Assembly (NCBI GenBank): GCA_913041085.1 | Contig: CAJWHN010000005.1 | Location: forward strand, 1-46,461 | Direction: 5' to 3' | DNA from: an uncultured Flavobacteriales bacterium | Lineage (GTDB): Bacteria > Bacteroidota > Bacteroidia > Flavobacteriales > UBA7312 | DNA: 46,461 bases | In this document: one piece after another, positions 12,211 through 25,111 of the stretch | Numbering within the stretch: the stretch's first letter is position 1 | Layout of the letters: the number at the start of each line of letters is the position of its first letter | The notes under the pieces: generated by a model | Told to the model about the DNA's origin: nothing | The model's database searches: none | The model's input: only the letters and a program-made list of their open reading frames with translations | Program-made: the position numbers and the translations under genes

Positions 12211-12660
12211 ATGGATTTAAGTAATCTTACTCCTGCAAAAGGATCAATAAAAAATAGAAAAAGAATCGCCAGAGGTGAAGGTTCTAAAAAAGGTGGTACT
12301 TCAACAAGAGGTCACAAAGGAGCTAAATCTCGTTCTGGATATTCAAGAAAGATAGGTTTTGAAGGTGGTCAAATGCCGCTTCAAAGAAGAGTCCCTAAAT
12401 TCGGATTTACCAGTCCTAACAGAAAAGAGTTTAGAGGTGTTAATTTACATACTCTTCAAACTCTAGTTGATAATAAAAAAGTAAAAGACTCAATTGATTT
12501 AGAGGTCCTTATTGCTAATGGATTAGCACACAAGAATGACCTAGTAAAAATCTTAGGTAGAGGTGAGCTAAAGGCTAAATTGAACGTTACCGTTCATGGT
12601 TTTTCTGCTAGTGCAAAATCTGCTATTGAATCTGCTGGTGGTACAGCTACCACACTGTAA
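12211..12660 (+). CDS. rplO: 50S ribosomal protein uL15
   Basis: MDLSNLTPAKGSIKNRKRIARGEGSKKGGTSTRGHKGAKSRSGY. Confidence 0.97.
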   Translation: MDLSNLTPAKGSIKNRKRIARGEGSKKGGTSTRGHKGAKSRSGYSRKIGFEGGQMPLQRRVPKFGFTSPNRKEFRGVNLHTLQTLVDNKKVKDSIDLEVLIANGLAHKNDLVKILGRGELKAKLNVTVHGFSASAKSAIESAGGTATTL

Positions 12661-12669
12661 TATAGAATT

Positions 12670-14055
12670 ATGAAGAATCTAATCACTACATTAAAAAATA
12701 TCTGGAAGATAGAAGACTTAAGAACTAGAATTCTAGTTACTTTGGGCTTTATACTTATCTACCGATTAGGAGCTCAAGTTCCATTACCAGGTATTGACGC
12801 TAGCGTATTAGCAGCAGCTAATGAAGCTAGTGGTGGTCCTGATGGATTATTAGGACTTTTAAACCTATTTACTGGTGGAGCATTTGCTCAAGCTTCTATC
12901 TTTGCTCTTGGAATTATGCCATACATCTCTGCCTCAATTGTTATTCAATTGATGGGTGTAGCTGTACCATATTTCCAGAAACTACAAAGAGAAGGTGAAA
13001 GTGGTAGAAGAAAAATTAATAATATAACTCGTTATTTAACAATACTTATTACAGGTTTCCAAGCTCCAGGCTTTGTAGCTAATCTGAAAAGCCAATGGTT
13101 AAATAAGCCTATTCAAATGGCTGATGGTACTTTCGGATTTGTATTCGCCAATAATGAGGCATCTGTCATGTTTACAATAATGTCTGTGCTAGTTCTTGTA
13201 ACAGGAACTATGTTTGTAATGTGGCTAGGTGAAAAGATAACAGATAGAGGTATAGGTAATGGTATATCACTTATCATTATGATAGGTATTATTGCAGCCT
13301 TACCAGGCTCTTTATTTGCCGAGTTTGCAGCCGCTTTAGAAAGTCAAGGTGGTGGTTTAGTAATTTTCTTGGTAGAGATATTAGCGCTTATGCTAGTTAT
13401 TCTAGTTAGTATCCTTCTAGTGCAAGGAACAAGACGAATACCAGTCAACTTTGCTAAAAGAGTAGTCGGTAATAAACAATACGGAGGTGTACGTCAATAC
13501 ATTCCTTTGAAAGTAAACGCATCAGGAGTAATGCCAATTATCTTTGCTCAAGCGATTATGTTTGTTCCAATTACCTTAGTTGGTTTTTCAGAATCGGAAA
13601 CATTACAAGGTTTTGCAGCAGCATTTACTGATTTTGCAGGATTTTGGTACAATTTAGTTTTCTTCTTTATGATTGTAATTTTCACATATTTTTACACTGC
13701 TATTACGGTTAATCCAAAACAAATGGCAGACGATATGAAGAAAAACGGTGGCTTCATTCCAGGAGTTAAGCCAGGTCGTAAGACTGCTGAATTCTTAGAT
13801 GATGCGATGTCAAAAATTACCTTACCAGGTTCTTTATTTCTAGCATTTGTAGCTATTCTTCCTGCATTTGCTATGCAATTTGGTGTTAATCAAGGATTTG
13901 CCCAATTTTACGGGGGTACATCTTTATTAATTATGGTAGGGGTAGTGTTGGATACACTACAACAAATTGAAAGTCACTTATTAATGCGTCATTATGATGG
14001 ATTAACGAGTACTGGAAGAATAAAAGGAAAGTCATCAGGAATGATGGGACAATAA
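12670..14055 (+). CDS. secY: Protein translocase subunit SecY
   Basis: 461 aa, multi-TM; RIPVNFAKRVVG...YIPLKVNASGVMPIIFAQAIM. Confidence 0.97.
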   Translation: MKNLITTLKNIWKIEDLRTRILVTLGFILIYRLGAQVPLPGIDASVLAAANEASGGPDGLLGLLNLFTGGAFAQASIFALGIMPYISASIVIQLMGVAVPYFQKLQREGESGRRKINNITRYLTILITGFQAPGFVANLKSQWLNKPIQMADGTFGFVFANNEASVMFTIMSVLVLVTGTMFVMWLGEKITDRGIGNGISLIIMIGIIAALPGSLFAEFAAALESQGGGLVIFLVEILALMLVILVSILLVQGTRRIPVNFAKRVVGNKQYGGVRQYIPLKVNASGVMPIIFAQAIMFVPITLVGFSESETLQGFAAAFTDFAGFWYNLVFFFMIVIFTYFYTAITVNPKQMADDMKKNGGFIPGVKPGRKTAEFLDDAMSKITLPGSLFLAFVAILPAFAMQFGVNQGFAQFYGGTSLLIMVGVVLDTLQQIESHLLMRHYDGLTSTGRIKGKSSGMMGQ

Positions 14056-14065
14056 AACGGATTCG

Positions 14066-14842
14066 ATGATCTTTATTAAGACCGACGAAGAAGTTGAATT
14101 GATAAGAAAAAGTTCTTTACTTGTTGCAAAGGCACACGCCGAGGTTGCCAAAATGATTGAGCCAGGAGTTACAACTCTACAACTTGATCAACGTGCTGAA
14201 GAGTACATACTTGATAACGGTGGTGTACCAGCTTTTAAAGGATACAATGGGTTTCCGAACACATTGTGTATGTCGCCAGATAGTCAAGTGGTGCACGGTA
14301 TTCCGAATGATGAACCTCTTAAAGAAGGTTCTATTTTATCGGTAGATTGCGGTGTATTAATGAATGGTTTTTATGGTGATTCTGCATATACCTACGCTGT
14401 AGGTAATATAGATGCAGAAACTCAAAAGCTGTTAGATGTGACCAAAGATTGCTTGTATAAAGGAATTGAACAAGCTATTGTAGGAAACCGAGTTGGAGAT
14501 ATTAGTTATGCTGTTCAACAACATGCAGAATCTCATAATTACGGAGTCGTACGAGAGTTGGTTGGTCACGGTGTGGGTGAACATTTACATGAAAGCCCAG
14601 AAGTGCCAAATTATGGTAAACGTGGACGTGGTCCTAAGTTACAAAATGGTTTAGTCATAGCTATAGAGCCAATGATTAATATGGGAGTAAAAAATATCAG
14701 TCAGCATTCTGATGGTTGGACAATTACTACTGCTGATAACAAACCATCAGCACATTTTGAGCACACCATAGTAGTAAGACAAGGAAAAGCTGATATCTTA
14801 TCAAGTTTTGAATGGATAGAAAAAGAATTGAATAAAAAGTAA
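14066..14842 (+). CDS. map: Methionine aminopeptidase, type I
   Basis: [60 protein letters not shown]. Confidence 0.97.
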   Translation: MIFIKTDEEVELIRKSSLLVAKAHAEVAKMIEPGVTTLQLDQRAEEYILDNGGVPAFKGYNGFPNTLCMSPDSQVVHGIPNDEPLKEGSILSVDCGVLMNGFYGDSAYTYAVGNIDAETQKLLDVTKDCLYKGIEQAIVGNRVGDISYAVQQHAESHNYGVVRELVGHGVGEHLHESPEVPNYGKRGRGPKLQNGLVIAIEPMINMGVKNISQHSDGWTITTADNKPSAHFEHTIVVRQGKADILSSFEWIEKELNKK

Positions 14843-14844
14843 AT

Positions 14845-15060
14845 ATGGCCAAACAGGCACACATAGAACAAGATGGATTAATTACTCAAGCACTTTCTAA
14901 CGCAATGTTTAGAGTAGAGTTAGAGAATGGACATATCATTACAGCCCATATATCGGGAAAAATGAGAAAGTTTTACATAAAGTTATTGCCTGGGGATAAA
15001 GTAAAATTAGAAATGTCGCCATACGATTTAACAAAAGGAAGAATAACTTACAGATACTAA
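14845..15060 (+). CDS. infA: Translation initiation factor IF-1
   Basis: 71 aa; [63 protein letters not shown]. Confidence 0.98.
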   Translation: MAKQAHIEQDGLITQALSNAMFRVELENGHIITAHISGKMRKFYIKLLPGDKVKLEMSPYDLTKGRITYRY

Positions 15061-15064
15061 GAAA

Positions 15065-15181
15065 ATGAAAGTTAGAGCATCATTAAAAAAGAGAAGTGAA
15101 GATTGCAAAATCGTTCGAAGAAAAGGACGCTTATATGTAATCAATAAAAAGAATCCTAAGTTTAAACAACGTCAAGGTTAA
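15065..15181 (+). CDS. rpmJ: 50S ribosomal protein bL36 (38 aa; not in the ORF track)
   Basis: Own translation: [38 protein letters not shown]; between infA and rpsM. Confidence 0.96.
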   Translation: MKVRASLKKRSEDCKIVRRKGRLYVINKKNPKFKQRQG

Positions 15182-15196
15182 TTTAAAAAATAGTAA

Positions 15197-15574
15197 ATGG
15201 CTAGAATTGCAGGTATCGATTTACCAAAAAACAAAAGAGGCGTAATAGGTCTTACATACATCTACGGTATAGGATCTAGTGTCGCTAAAAACATCTTAGA
15301 TAAGGCTGGGATTGATCACAGTGTAAAAGTTCAGGATTGGAACGACAAACAACTTTCTGATATTCGTCAAATTATTGGTGACGAAGTGAAAGTTGAAGGA
15401 GAGTTACGTTCTGAAACACAAATAAATATTAAGCGATTGATGGATATCGGTTGTAACAGAGGTATTCGTCATCGAGTAGGTCTACCTTTAAGAGGTCAAC
15501 GTACTAAGAACAATTCCAGAACTCGTAAAGGAAGAAGAAAAACAGTAGCTAACAAGAAAAAAGCTACTAAATAA
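15197..15574 (+). CDS. rpsM: 30S ribosomal protein uS13
   Basis: [26 protein letters not shown]...[25 protein letters not shown]. Confidence 0.98.
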   Translation: MARIAGIDLPKNKRGVIGLTYIYGIGSSVAKNILDKAGIDHSVKVQDWNDKQLSDIRQIIGDEVKVEGELRSETQINIKRLMDIGCNRGIRHRVGLPLRGQRTKNNSRTRKGRRKTVANKKKATK

Positions 15575-15587
15575 TAAAAACTGAGAT

Positions 15588-15971
15588 ATGGCTAAATCAA
15601 ATCAGAAAAAAAGAACTGTAAAAGTGGAAGCAGTAGGACAAGCACACATCCAAGCTACTTTCAACAATATCATTATTTCTTTGACTAACAATCAAGGTCA
15701 AGTAATTTCTTGGTCGTCAGCAGGAAAAATGGGTTTTAGAGGTTCAAAGAAAAATACTCCTTATGCTGCTCAAACGGCTGCTGAAGACTGTGCTGCAAGA
15801 GCTCATGAAGCAGGATTAAGAAAAGTAAAAGTATTTGTAAAAGGTCCAGGTTCAGGAAGAGAATCTGCTATAAGAACTTTACATAACAATGGTATTGTGG
15901 TTACAGAGATAGTAGATATCACTCCGATACCACATAACGGCTGTCGTCCTCCTAAAAGACGTAGAGTATAA
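15588..15971 (+). CDS. rpsK: 30S ribosomal protein uS11
   Basis: [44 protein letters not shown]...[12 protein letters not shown]. Confidence 0.98.
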   Translation: MAKSNQKKRTVKVEAVGQAHIQATFNNIIISLTNNQGQVISWSSAGKMGFRGSKKNTPYAAQTAAEDCAARAHEAGLRKVKVFVKGPGSGRESAIRTLHNNGIVVTEIVDITPIPHNGCRPPKRRRV

Positions 15972-16001
15972 TTACAAAGAATTAAGATAAACATTTAAGA
16001 A

Positions 16002-16604
16002 ATGGCAAGATACAGAGGTCCACAATCAAAAATTGCAAGACGATTTAACGAACCTATTTTTGGTCCCGATAAGGCTTTAGAAAGAAAAAACTATGGCCCT
16101 GGACAACACGGAAATAATAGAAGATCTAAGAAATCGGAATATGCTGGTCAGTTAGCTGAAAAGCAAAAGGCTAAGTATACTTATGGCATCTTAGAAAAGC
16201 AATTTTCTAACTTATTTAAAGAAGCTTCAAGAAGAAAAGGTATTACCGGTGAAATTCTTTTACAGCTTTGTGAGGCTCGTCTAGACAATATCGTTTATAG
16301 ATTAGGCATTGCCCCTACACGTAGAGCATCAAGACAATTAGTTACACACAGACACATTACTGTAAATGGAAAAATTATGAATATTCCATCTTACTCAGTA
16401 AATGTAGGTGATGTAATCGCCATACGTGAAAAATCAAAATCGTTAGAGGTTATAACTAACTCTCTAGTTAATTCAACTGAAAGATGTGAATATGTCGAGT
16501 GGAATCCAGATTTAATGTCTGGTAAGCTATTAGTCGTGCCACAGAGAGAGCAAATTGCTGAAAACATCAAAGAACAACTTATCGTTGAATTATATTCTAA
16601 ATAA
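16002..16604 (+). CDS. rpsD: 30S ribosomal protein uS4
   Basis: [15 protein letters not shown]...YGPGQHG...[14 protein letters not shown]. Confidence 0.98.
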   Translation: MARYRGPQSKIARRFNEPIFGPDKALERKNYGPGQHGNNRRSKKSEYAGQLAEKQKAKYTYGILEKQFSNLFKEASRRKGITGEILLQLCEARLDNIVYRLGIAPTRRASRQLVTHRHITVNGKIMNIPSYSVNVGDVIAIREKSKSLEVITNSLVNSTERCEYVEWNPDLMSGKLLVVPQREQIAENIKEQLIVELYSK

Positions 16605-16625
16605 TAACTAAATCACCCTATTGAT

Positions 16626-17618
16626 ATGTCAATATTAGATTTTCAAAGACCAGACAAAGTTTACATGATAGAGTCAACAGACTTTCATGGTAACTTCGAA
16701 TTCAGACCACTAGAACCAGGATATGGTTTAACTATTGGAAACGCTCTTAGAAGAGTACTACTTTCTTCTTTAGAAGGATTTGCTATCACTTCAATAAAAA
16801 TTGAAGGTGTAGAGCACGAGTTCTCATCTATTAAAGGTGTTGTAGAAGATGTTACAGAAATGATTCTGAACTTAAAACAAATTCGCCTTAAGCAACAAAT
16901 AGAAGACGATAATTCAGAGAAAGTTCAAGTGAAATTTGGTGGTAAAGAACAACTTACTGCAGGTGATATAGGAAAGAGTTTAACTTCTTTTCAGATATTA
17001 AATCCTGAGTTAGTTATCTGTAACATGGATAAATCAGTTGAAATTGAAATGGAACTTACTATCGAAAAAGGTAGAGGTTACATTCCTTCTGAAGAAAACA
17101 AAAAAGTTACTGCTCCATTAGGAACAATTTTCATTGATTCAATTTTTACACCTATCAAAAATGTAAAATTTGGCGTTGAGAACTTCCGTGTTGAGCAAAA
17201 AACAGATTATGAGAAGTTAGTATTCGAAATCGTTACTGACGGTTCTATTCACCCTAAAGATGCTTTAACTGAAGCTGCTAAAATTCTAATTCAGCACTTT
17301 ATGTTGTTCGCTGACGAAAATGTATCATTCGAGCAAACTGAGGCTGATAGCTCTCACGAGTTTGATGAAGATACTCTTCACATGCGTCAATTACTTAAAA
17401 CAAAATTAACAGACCTAGAATTATCGGTGAGAGCATTGAATTGCTTGAAGACTGCTGAGGTTGAAACCCTAGGTGAGTTAGTTTCTTTTAACAAGTCTGA
17501 TTTATTGAAGTTTAGAAACTTTGGTAAGAAATCATTGACTGAGTTAGAAGAAATGGTTTTGGTCAAAGGTTTAAACTTTGGAATGGATGTAGCTAAATTT
17601 AATTTAGATAAGGAATAG
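16626..17618 (+). CDS. rpoA: DNA-directed RNA polymerase subunit alpha
   Basis: [54 protein letters not shown]-terminal [14 protein letters not shown]-like CTD. Confidence 0.98.
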   Translation: MSILDFQRPDKVYMIESTDFHGNFEFRPLEPGYGLTIGNALRRVLLSSLEGFAITSIKIEGVEHEFSSIKGVVEDVTEMILNLKQIRLKQQIEDDNSEKVQVKFGGKEQLTAGDIGKSLTSFQILNPELVICNMDKSVEIEMELTIEKGRGYIPSEENKKVTAPLGTIFIDSIFTPIKNVKFGVENFRVEQKTDYEKLVFEIVTDGSIHPKDALTEAAKILIQHFMLFADENVSFEQTEADSSHEFDEDTLHMRQLLKTKLTDLELSVRALNCLKTAEVETLGELVSFNKSDLLKFRNFGKKSLTELEEMVLVKGLNFGMDVAKFNLDKE

Positions 17619-17622
17619 TAAA

Positions 17623-18285
17623 ATGAGACACGGAAAGAAATTTAATCATTTAGGTAGAAAAACAGCACACAGAAAAGCTATGCTTTCTAATATGGCTTGT
17701 TCACTTATTGAGCACAAGCGTATCAAAACTACCGTAGCAAAAGCAAAAGCGCTAAGAAAGTTTGTTGAACCTTTAATCACTAAGTCTAAAACAGATACTA
17801 CACATTCTAGAAGAATTGTTTTTAGTCACCTTAGACAAAAAGAGGTTGTTACTGAATTATTCGGAGATGTTGCATCTAGAGTAGCTACAAGAAACGGAGG
17901 TTATACAAGAATTCTTAGAACAGGTAATCGTTTAGGTGATAATGCTGAAATGTGTTTCATAGAGCTTGTCGATTATAACGAAACCTATGTTACAGATAAG
18001 CCTAAGAAAAAGGCTAAATCTACTAGACGTTCTGTTAGTGCTAAAAAAGTCTCTGCCGCTACACCCGCTGTAGAAGAAGCTGTAGTTGTTGAAGAAACTA
18101 AATCGGAAGAAACAGTAGTAGAGGAAACAAAAACTGAAGAAGTAGTAGCAGAAACAACAGATACACCAGCTGCTGAAGTAGTAGCAGAAGAAACTTCTGA
18201 AGCTACAGAAGAAACTTCTGAAGTTAAGGAAGAAGAAACTAAAGAAGAAAACAACGCCGAAGATAATGAGACAAAAAGTGAGTAA
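17623..18285 (+). CDS. rplQ: 50S ribosomal protein bL17 with long acidic C-terminal extension
   Basis: [53 protein letters not shown] core, then Glu/Thr/Val/Ala-rich tail. Confidence 0.96.
   Translation: MRHGKKFNHLGRKTAHRKAMLSNMACSLIEHKRIKTTVAKAKALRKFVEPLITKSKTDTTHSRRIVFSHLRQKEVVTELFGDVASRVATRNGGYTRILRTGNRLGDNAEMCFIELVDYNETYVTDKPKKKAKSTRRSVSAKKVSAATPAVEEAVVVEETKSEETVVEETKTEEVVAETTDTPAAEVVAEETSEATEETSEVKEEETKEENNAEDNETKSE
18186..18223 (+). repeat. Two copies of CAGAAGAAACTTCTGAAG (period 21 bp) in the rplQ tail
   Basis: Copies at about 18185-18202 and 18206-18223; each contains CAGAAG-AAA-CTTCTG. Confidence 0.8.
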
Positions 18286-18314
18286 TCTCACATATCTGTC
18301 TTAAATACTAAATC

Positions 18315-18349
18315 AAGGGATAGGCGTTAGCGTTTTATCCCTTTTTTTT
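18315..18349 (+). terminator. Rho-independent terminator after the ribosomal operon
   Basis: GGGATA ... TATCCC stem with GC-containing loop, then T-tract; immediately upstream of carA. Confidence 0.8.
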
Positions 18350-18355
18350 ATTTTT

Positions 18356-20760
<2,405 letters not shown>

Positions 20761-20765
20761 AAAAT

Positions 20766-22052
20766 ATGTCAGACAAAGCTGAATTACATTACAACGGGAA
20801 TGTGTATCAACTACCAATAGTTGAAGGCACACAAAATGAAAAAGCCTTAGATATTAGCCGACTAAGAGGTGAATCAGGACTTATAACTTTAGATAAAGGG
20901 TTTAAAAATACTGGTTCAACAGAAAGTGCTATCACTTTTCTTAATGGTGAAGAAGGCGTATTAAAATACCGTGGTTATTCTATTGAAGAACTAGCCGATA
21001 AATCAAGCTTTGTTGAGGTGTCTTATCTTTTGATATATGGCGAGTTGCCGACTACTGAACAGCTTAAGTCTTTTCAAGAAGAGATTACTAACCATACCTT
21101 AGTACACGAAGATGTAAAATCTATTTTAGATGGTTTTCCATCCAAGTCTCACCCTATGGGAGTGCTATCATCTTTAGTATCTTCTTTGACGGCTTTTTAC
21201 CCTATGTCATTAGATCCTAATCGTTCAGCTAGTGAAGTAAATGGAACAATCATTCGATTATTGGCTAAGCTACCAACTCTTGCAGCTTGGAGTTATAAAA
21301 ATAGAATGCGTCAACCGGTTGTATATCCTAACAACAGTTTAGACTATTGTTCTAACTTTTTAAGAATGATGTTTGCTTTACCTACTGAAGAATATCAAAT
21401 CAATCCAGTCGTAGCTAAAGCTCTTGACAAGTTATTAATTCTTCATGCTGATCATGAGCAAAACTGTTCAGCTTCTACTGTGCGTATAGTAGGTTCATCA
21501 CATGCAAGTTTATATACATCAATATCAGCAGGTATAGCTGCTTTATGGGGGCCATTACACGGTGGTGCAAATCAAGCTGTTATTGAAATGCTAGAGAATA
21601 TACGAAGAGATGGCGGTGATGTTGAAAAATACGTAGCCAGAGCAAAAGATAAATCAGATTCGTTCCGATTAATGGGATTTGGTCATAGAGTTTATAAGAA
21701 CTTTGATCCAAGAGCTACTATTATTAAGAAAGCTGCAGATGATGTTTTAAAAGAATTAGGAGTTGATGACCCAGTTTTAGACATCGCTAAGAAACTAGAA
21801 GAAATAGCTTTAAAGGATGAATATTTTGTAGCTAGAGGATTATATCCAAATGTTGATTTTTATTCAGGAATCATTTATAGAGCATTAGGTATCCCTACCG
21901 ATATGTTCACTGTTATGTTTGCCATCGGTAGACTTCCAGGTTGGATAGCTCAATGGATAGAGATGAGAGAGAATAATGAACCTATAGGACGCCCTCGCCA
22001 AGTATATACTGGTTATACTTCAAGAGATTACGTTACGATTGATAAGCGTTAA
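20766..22052 (+). CDS. gltA: Citrate synthase
   Basis: LKYRGYSIEELADKSSFVEVSYLLIYGELP; GPLHGGANQAVIEML; FGHRVYKNFDPRA. Confidence 0.97.
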   Translation: MSDKAELHYNGNVYQLPIVEGTQNEKALDISRLRGESGLITLDKGFKNTGSTESAITFLNGEEGVLKYRGYSIEELADKSSFVEVSYLLIYGELPTTEQLKSFQEEITNHTLVHEDVKSILDGFPSKSHPMGVLSSLVSSLTAFYPMSLDPNRSASEVNGTIIRLLAKLPTLAAWSYKNRMRQPVVYPNNSLDYCSNFLRMMFALPTEEYQINPVVAKALDKLLILHADHEQNCSASTVRIVGSSHASLYTSISAGIAALWGPLHGGANQAVIEMLENIRRDGGDVEKYVARAKDKSDSFRLMGFGHRVYKNFDPRATIIKKAADDVLKELGVDDPVLDIAKKLEEIALKDEYFVARGLYPNVDFYSGIIYRALGIPTDMFTVMFAIGRLPGWIAQWIEMRENNEPIGRPRQVYTGYTSRDYVTIDKR

Positions 22053-22073
22053 AAATTGATTAATAATAACTAT

Positions 22074-22109
22074 TAAAAAAAGGTCGTCATATAAGACGAC
22101 CTTTTTTTA
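22074..22109 (+). terminator. Rho-independent terminator, possibly bidirectional
   Basis: A-tract, AGGTCGTC-ATATAA-GACGACCT, T-tract. Confidence 0.92.
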
Positions 22110-22115
22110 TTTTTG
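22108..22115 (+). promoter_or_regulatory. -7-like box TATTTTTG upstream of the ubiD-family gene
   Basis: TAnnTTTG match ending 4 nt before ATG at 22120; no clear -33 TTTG because the terminator hairpin occupies that region. Confidence 0.4.
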
Positions 22116-22119
22116 TACC

Positions 22120-23892
22120 ATGGCTTACAAATCAATAAATGATTGTGTTTTAGACTTAGAAAAAAACGGTATGCTAATCCGTATTAAGGAAGAAGTAGAC
22201 CCTAATTTGGAGATGTCTGCAATTCATCAAATAGTTTTTAAAAATCATAAAAAAGCAGTTTTATTTGAAAACGTAAAGGGTAGTCGCTTTGCAGCAGTTT
22301 CTAACTTATTTGCGACTTTAGAACAGAGCCAGTTTATTTTTCGTGATACTCTAAAACCTGTAAAAGGTTTAGTTTCTTTAAAAGCAGACCCAGCAAACTT
22401 TTTCAAAACACCACTAGCATTGATAGGTTCTGTAACCCATGCACCTTATGCATTACCTATAAAGCATAGAACTCATCACTTTGAAGAAATTCAAATTGAA
22501 GACATTCCTCAAATTAAATGTTGGCCAATGGACGGAGGTCCATTTGTAACCTTGCCACAAGTATATTCTGAAGATATAGACAAGCCCGGTATAATGAACT
22601 CAAATCTAGGAATGTATAGAATTCAATTGGGAGGAAATGATTATGTTCAGAATAAGGAAATAGGCTTACACTATCAAATTCATCGAGGAATAGGTGTGCA
22701 TCAGTCCAAAGCAAATGCAAATGGTCAGCCACTTAAAGTTAGTATTTTTGTGGGAGGTCCACCAGCACATAGTTTGGCTGCTGTAATGCCATTACCAGAG
22801 GGTATGAGTGAGATGACCTTTGCGGGAATAATGGGAGGTAGGAATTTTAGATATGTCGTAAAAGATGGTTTTACCTTATCTAAAGATTCTGATTTTGTAA
22901 TTTGCGGAGAGATAAATGCTAATGACGTAAAGCCAGAAGGTCCTTTTGGTGACCACCTTGGTTATTATAGCTTAACACACGATTTTCCAGTAATGAAAAT
23001 TCATAAGGTTTATGCTAAAAAAGATGCTATTTGGCCATTTACCGTTGTTGGAAGACCTCCTCAAGAGGATAGCCAGTTTGGTGCATTAATTCACGATATC
23101 ACAGATGGCATTATTCCTACTGAAATACCAGGTTTAAAAGCTGTAAATGCTGTTGATGAGGCTGGTGTACATCCTTTATTATTGGCAATAGGTAGTGAAC
23201 GCTATACCCCTTATCAAAAAACAAGAAGACCACAAGAGTTACTAACTATCGCTAATCATATTTTAGGTAAAGGTCAATTGAGTTTAGCTAAGTATTTATT
23301 TATAGTAGCTCAAGAGGACGATGCTAACTTAGACGTTCAGAATGAATACGATTTCTTCCAACATTTATTCTCAAGAGTTGATTGGTCTAGGGATTTACAC
23401 TTCCAAACCAAAACTACTATGGATACATTAGATTATAGTAGCACTGGAGAAATTAATGAGGGTTCTAAAGTAGTTTGTGCTGCAGTAGGAGAGATGAAAC
23501 GTGAATTATGTAAGGATTTGTCCAATTTATCCCTAGATGACGGTTTAAAGCCTCATTTAGTTATGCCCGGTGTTTTGGTAGTAGAGTCCGAAGATGTTGA
23601 GTCTGTAAAGTATAAACTAGAGCATTTAGAATTAGAAGGTATAGCGCTAATCACTTTAGTAGACGATTCAGCCTTTGTAGCCGAAGACATTAGCAATTGG
23701 TTATGGGTTACTTTTACTCGATCAAATCCTGCTGAAGATATCTTTGGATTAGAAGAAGGAATTCAAAACAAACATTGGCACTGTAGAATACCAATAATTG
23801 ATGCAAGAGTCAAGCCTCATCATGCTCCAGCTATGCACATGCCTGATGAAATTGTGCAAATGGCACATCAAAAGATTAACAACGCATTATGA
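22120..23892 (+). CDS. UbiD family (de)carboxylase, possibly menaquinone biosynthesis
   Basis: [48 protein letters not shown]; 590 aa UbiD-like architecture. Confidence 0.88.
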   Translation: MAYKSINDCVLDLEKNGMLIRIKEEVDPNLEMSAIHQIVFKNHKKAVLFENVKGSRFAAVSNLFATLEQSQFIFRDTLKPVKGLVSLKADPANFFKTPLALIGSVTHAPYALPIKHRTHHFEEIQIEDIPQIKCWPMDGGPFVTLPQVYSEDIDKPGIMNSNLGMYRIQLGGNDYVQNKEIGLHYQIHRGIGVHQSKANANGQPLKVSIFVGGPPAHSLAAVMPLPEGMSEMTFAGIMGGRNFRYVVKDGFTLSKDSDFVICGEINANDVKPEGPFGDHLGYYSLTHDFPVMKIHKVYAKKDAIWPFTVVGRPPQEDSQFGALIHDITDGIIPTEIPGLKAVNAVDEAGVHPLLLAIGSERYTPYQKTRRPQELLTIANHILGKGQLSLAKYLFIVAQEDDANLDVQNEYDFFQHLFSRVDWSRDLHFQTKTTMDTLDYSSTGEINEGSKVVCAAVGEMKRELCKDLSNLSLDDGLKPHLVMPGVLVVESEDVESVKYKLEHLELEGIALITLVDDSAFVAEDISNWLWVTFTRSNPAEDIFGLEEGIQNKHWHCRIPIIDARVKPHHAPAMHMPDEIVQMAHQKINNAL

Positions 23893-25052
23893 GAAAAAAG
23901 ATATTACTTCTAGGTTCTGGAGAATTAGGTAAAGAGCTGGTCATTGCCTTGCAACGATTAGGACAATACATTATAGCAGTAGATAACTACGAAAATGCCC
24001 CTGCTATGCAAGTAGCTCATGATTTTGAAGTGATTGATATGTTAGATGGAGATGCTCTTGATGCTTTGGTAGAAAAACACCAACCTGACTTGATAGTCCC
24101 TGAAGTAGAATCCATTCGTACAGAGCGATTTTATAACTACGAAAAACAAGGTTTTAAGGTAATTCCATCGGCAAAGGCGGCTAACTTTACTATGAATAGA
24201 AAAGCTATAAGAGATTTAGCGGCTCAAGAGCTTGGAGTAAAAACAGCAAAATACTGTTATGCTACTAGTTATGAAGAATTAAAAAAAGGTGTTGAGGTAT
24301 GTGGCTGGCCTTGTGTAGTTAAACCATTAATGTCAAGTTCGGGTAAAGGTCAATCTATTATTAAATCCCAATCGGATATTCAAACGGCTTGGAATTATGC
24401 TATGGAAGGTTCAAGAGGCGATTTGAAAGAAGTCATAGTTGAAGAGTTTGTTGATTTTGATTTTGAAATTACACTACTTACTTTAACTCAAGATAACGGA
24501 AATACTCTATTTTGTCCACCTATTGGTCACAGACAAGAGCGAGGCGATTATCAAGAAAGTTGGCAGCCAATGTCTATGAATGATATTCATCTCAAAGAGG
24601 CTCAAGAAATGGCTGAAAAAGTAACCACAGCTTTACAGGGATCAGGTATTTGGGGAGTAGAATTTTTTATTGGCAAATCAGGTGTTTATTTTTCTGAGCT
24701 TTCTCCACGTCCACACGATACTGGTATGGTTACTTTAGCTAACACTCAAAATTTCTCAGAATTTGAATTACATGCCAGAGCTATACTAGGAATTCCAGTA
24801 CAAGAAATCAAATTGTTAAAAAATGGTGCTAGTGCTGTTATTTTAGCTGATAAAGACAATTCTTCTTTACCTGTTTTTTCAGGCTTAGAAAAAGCTTCTT
24901 CTTTACCAGATTCTGATTTTAAGATTTTTGGGAAGCCTACTTCAAGTCCTTACAGACGAATGGCTGTAGCACTTTCCTATGGAATATCAGAGAGTACAGA
25001 AAGTTTAGTTGAAAGAGCTAAACATATTGCTGATATTATTTCTGTTGATTAA
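23889..25052 (+). CDS. purT: Formate-dependent phosphoribosylglycinamide formyltransferase (ATP-grasp)
   Basis: [50 protein letters not shown]. Confidence 0.93.
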   Translation: MRKKILLLGSGELGKELVIALQRLGQYIIAVDNYENAPAMQVAHDFEVIDMLDGDALDALVEKHQPDLIVPEVESIRTERFYNYEKQGFKVIPSAKAANFTMNRKAIRDLAAQELGVKTAKYCYATSYEELKKGVEVCGWPCVVKPLMSSSGKGQSIIKSQSDIQTAWNYAMEGSRGDLKEVIVEEFVDFDFEITLLTLTQDNGNTLFCPPIGHRQERGDYQESWQPMSMNDIHLKEAQEMAEKVTTALQGSGIWGVEFFIGKSGVYFSELSPRPHDTGMVTLANTQNFSEFELHARAILGIPVQEIKLLKNGASAVILADKDNSSLPVFSGLEKASSLPDSDFKIFGKPTSSPYRRMAVALSYGISESTESLVERAKHIADIISVD

Positions 25053-25111
25053 GTTCACTCAAATATAAAAAAACAATAAATAATTGCTAATTTTTTTTGT
25101 GATGCAATTAC

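Noticed and set aside
17932-18291. 119-aa minus-strand ORF (Phe/Ser/Cys-rich), plus 17985..18254 minus
   Set aside because: Antisense reading of the repetitive GAA/ACT-rich rplQ tail; low-complexity composition is a by-product.
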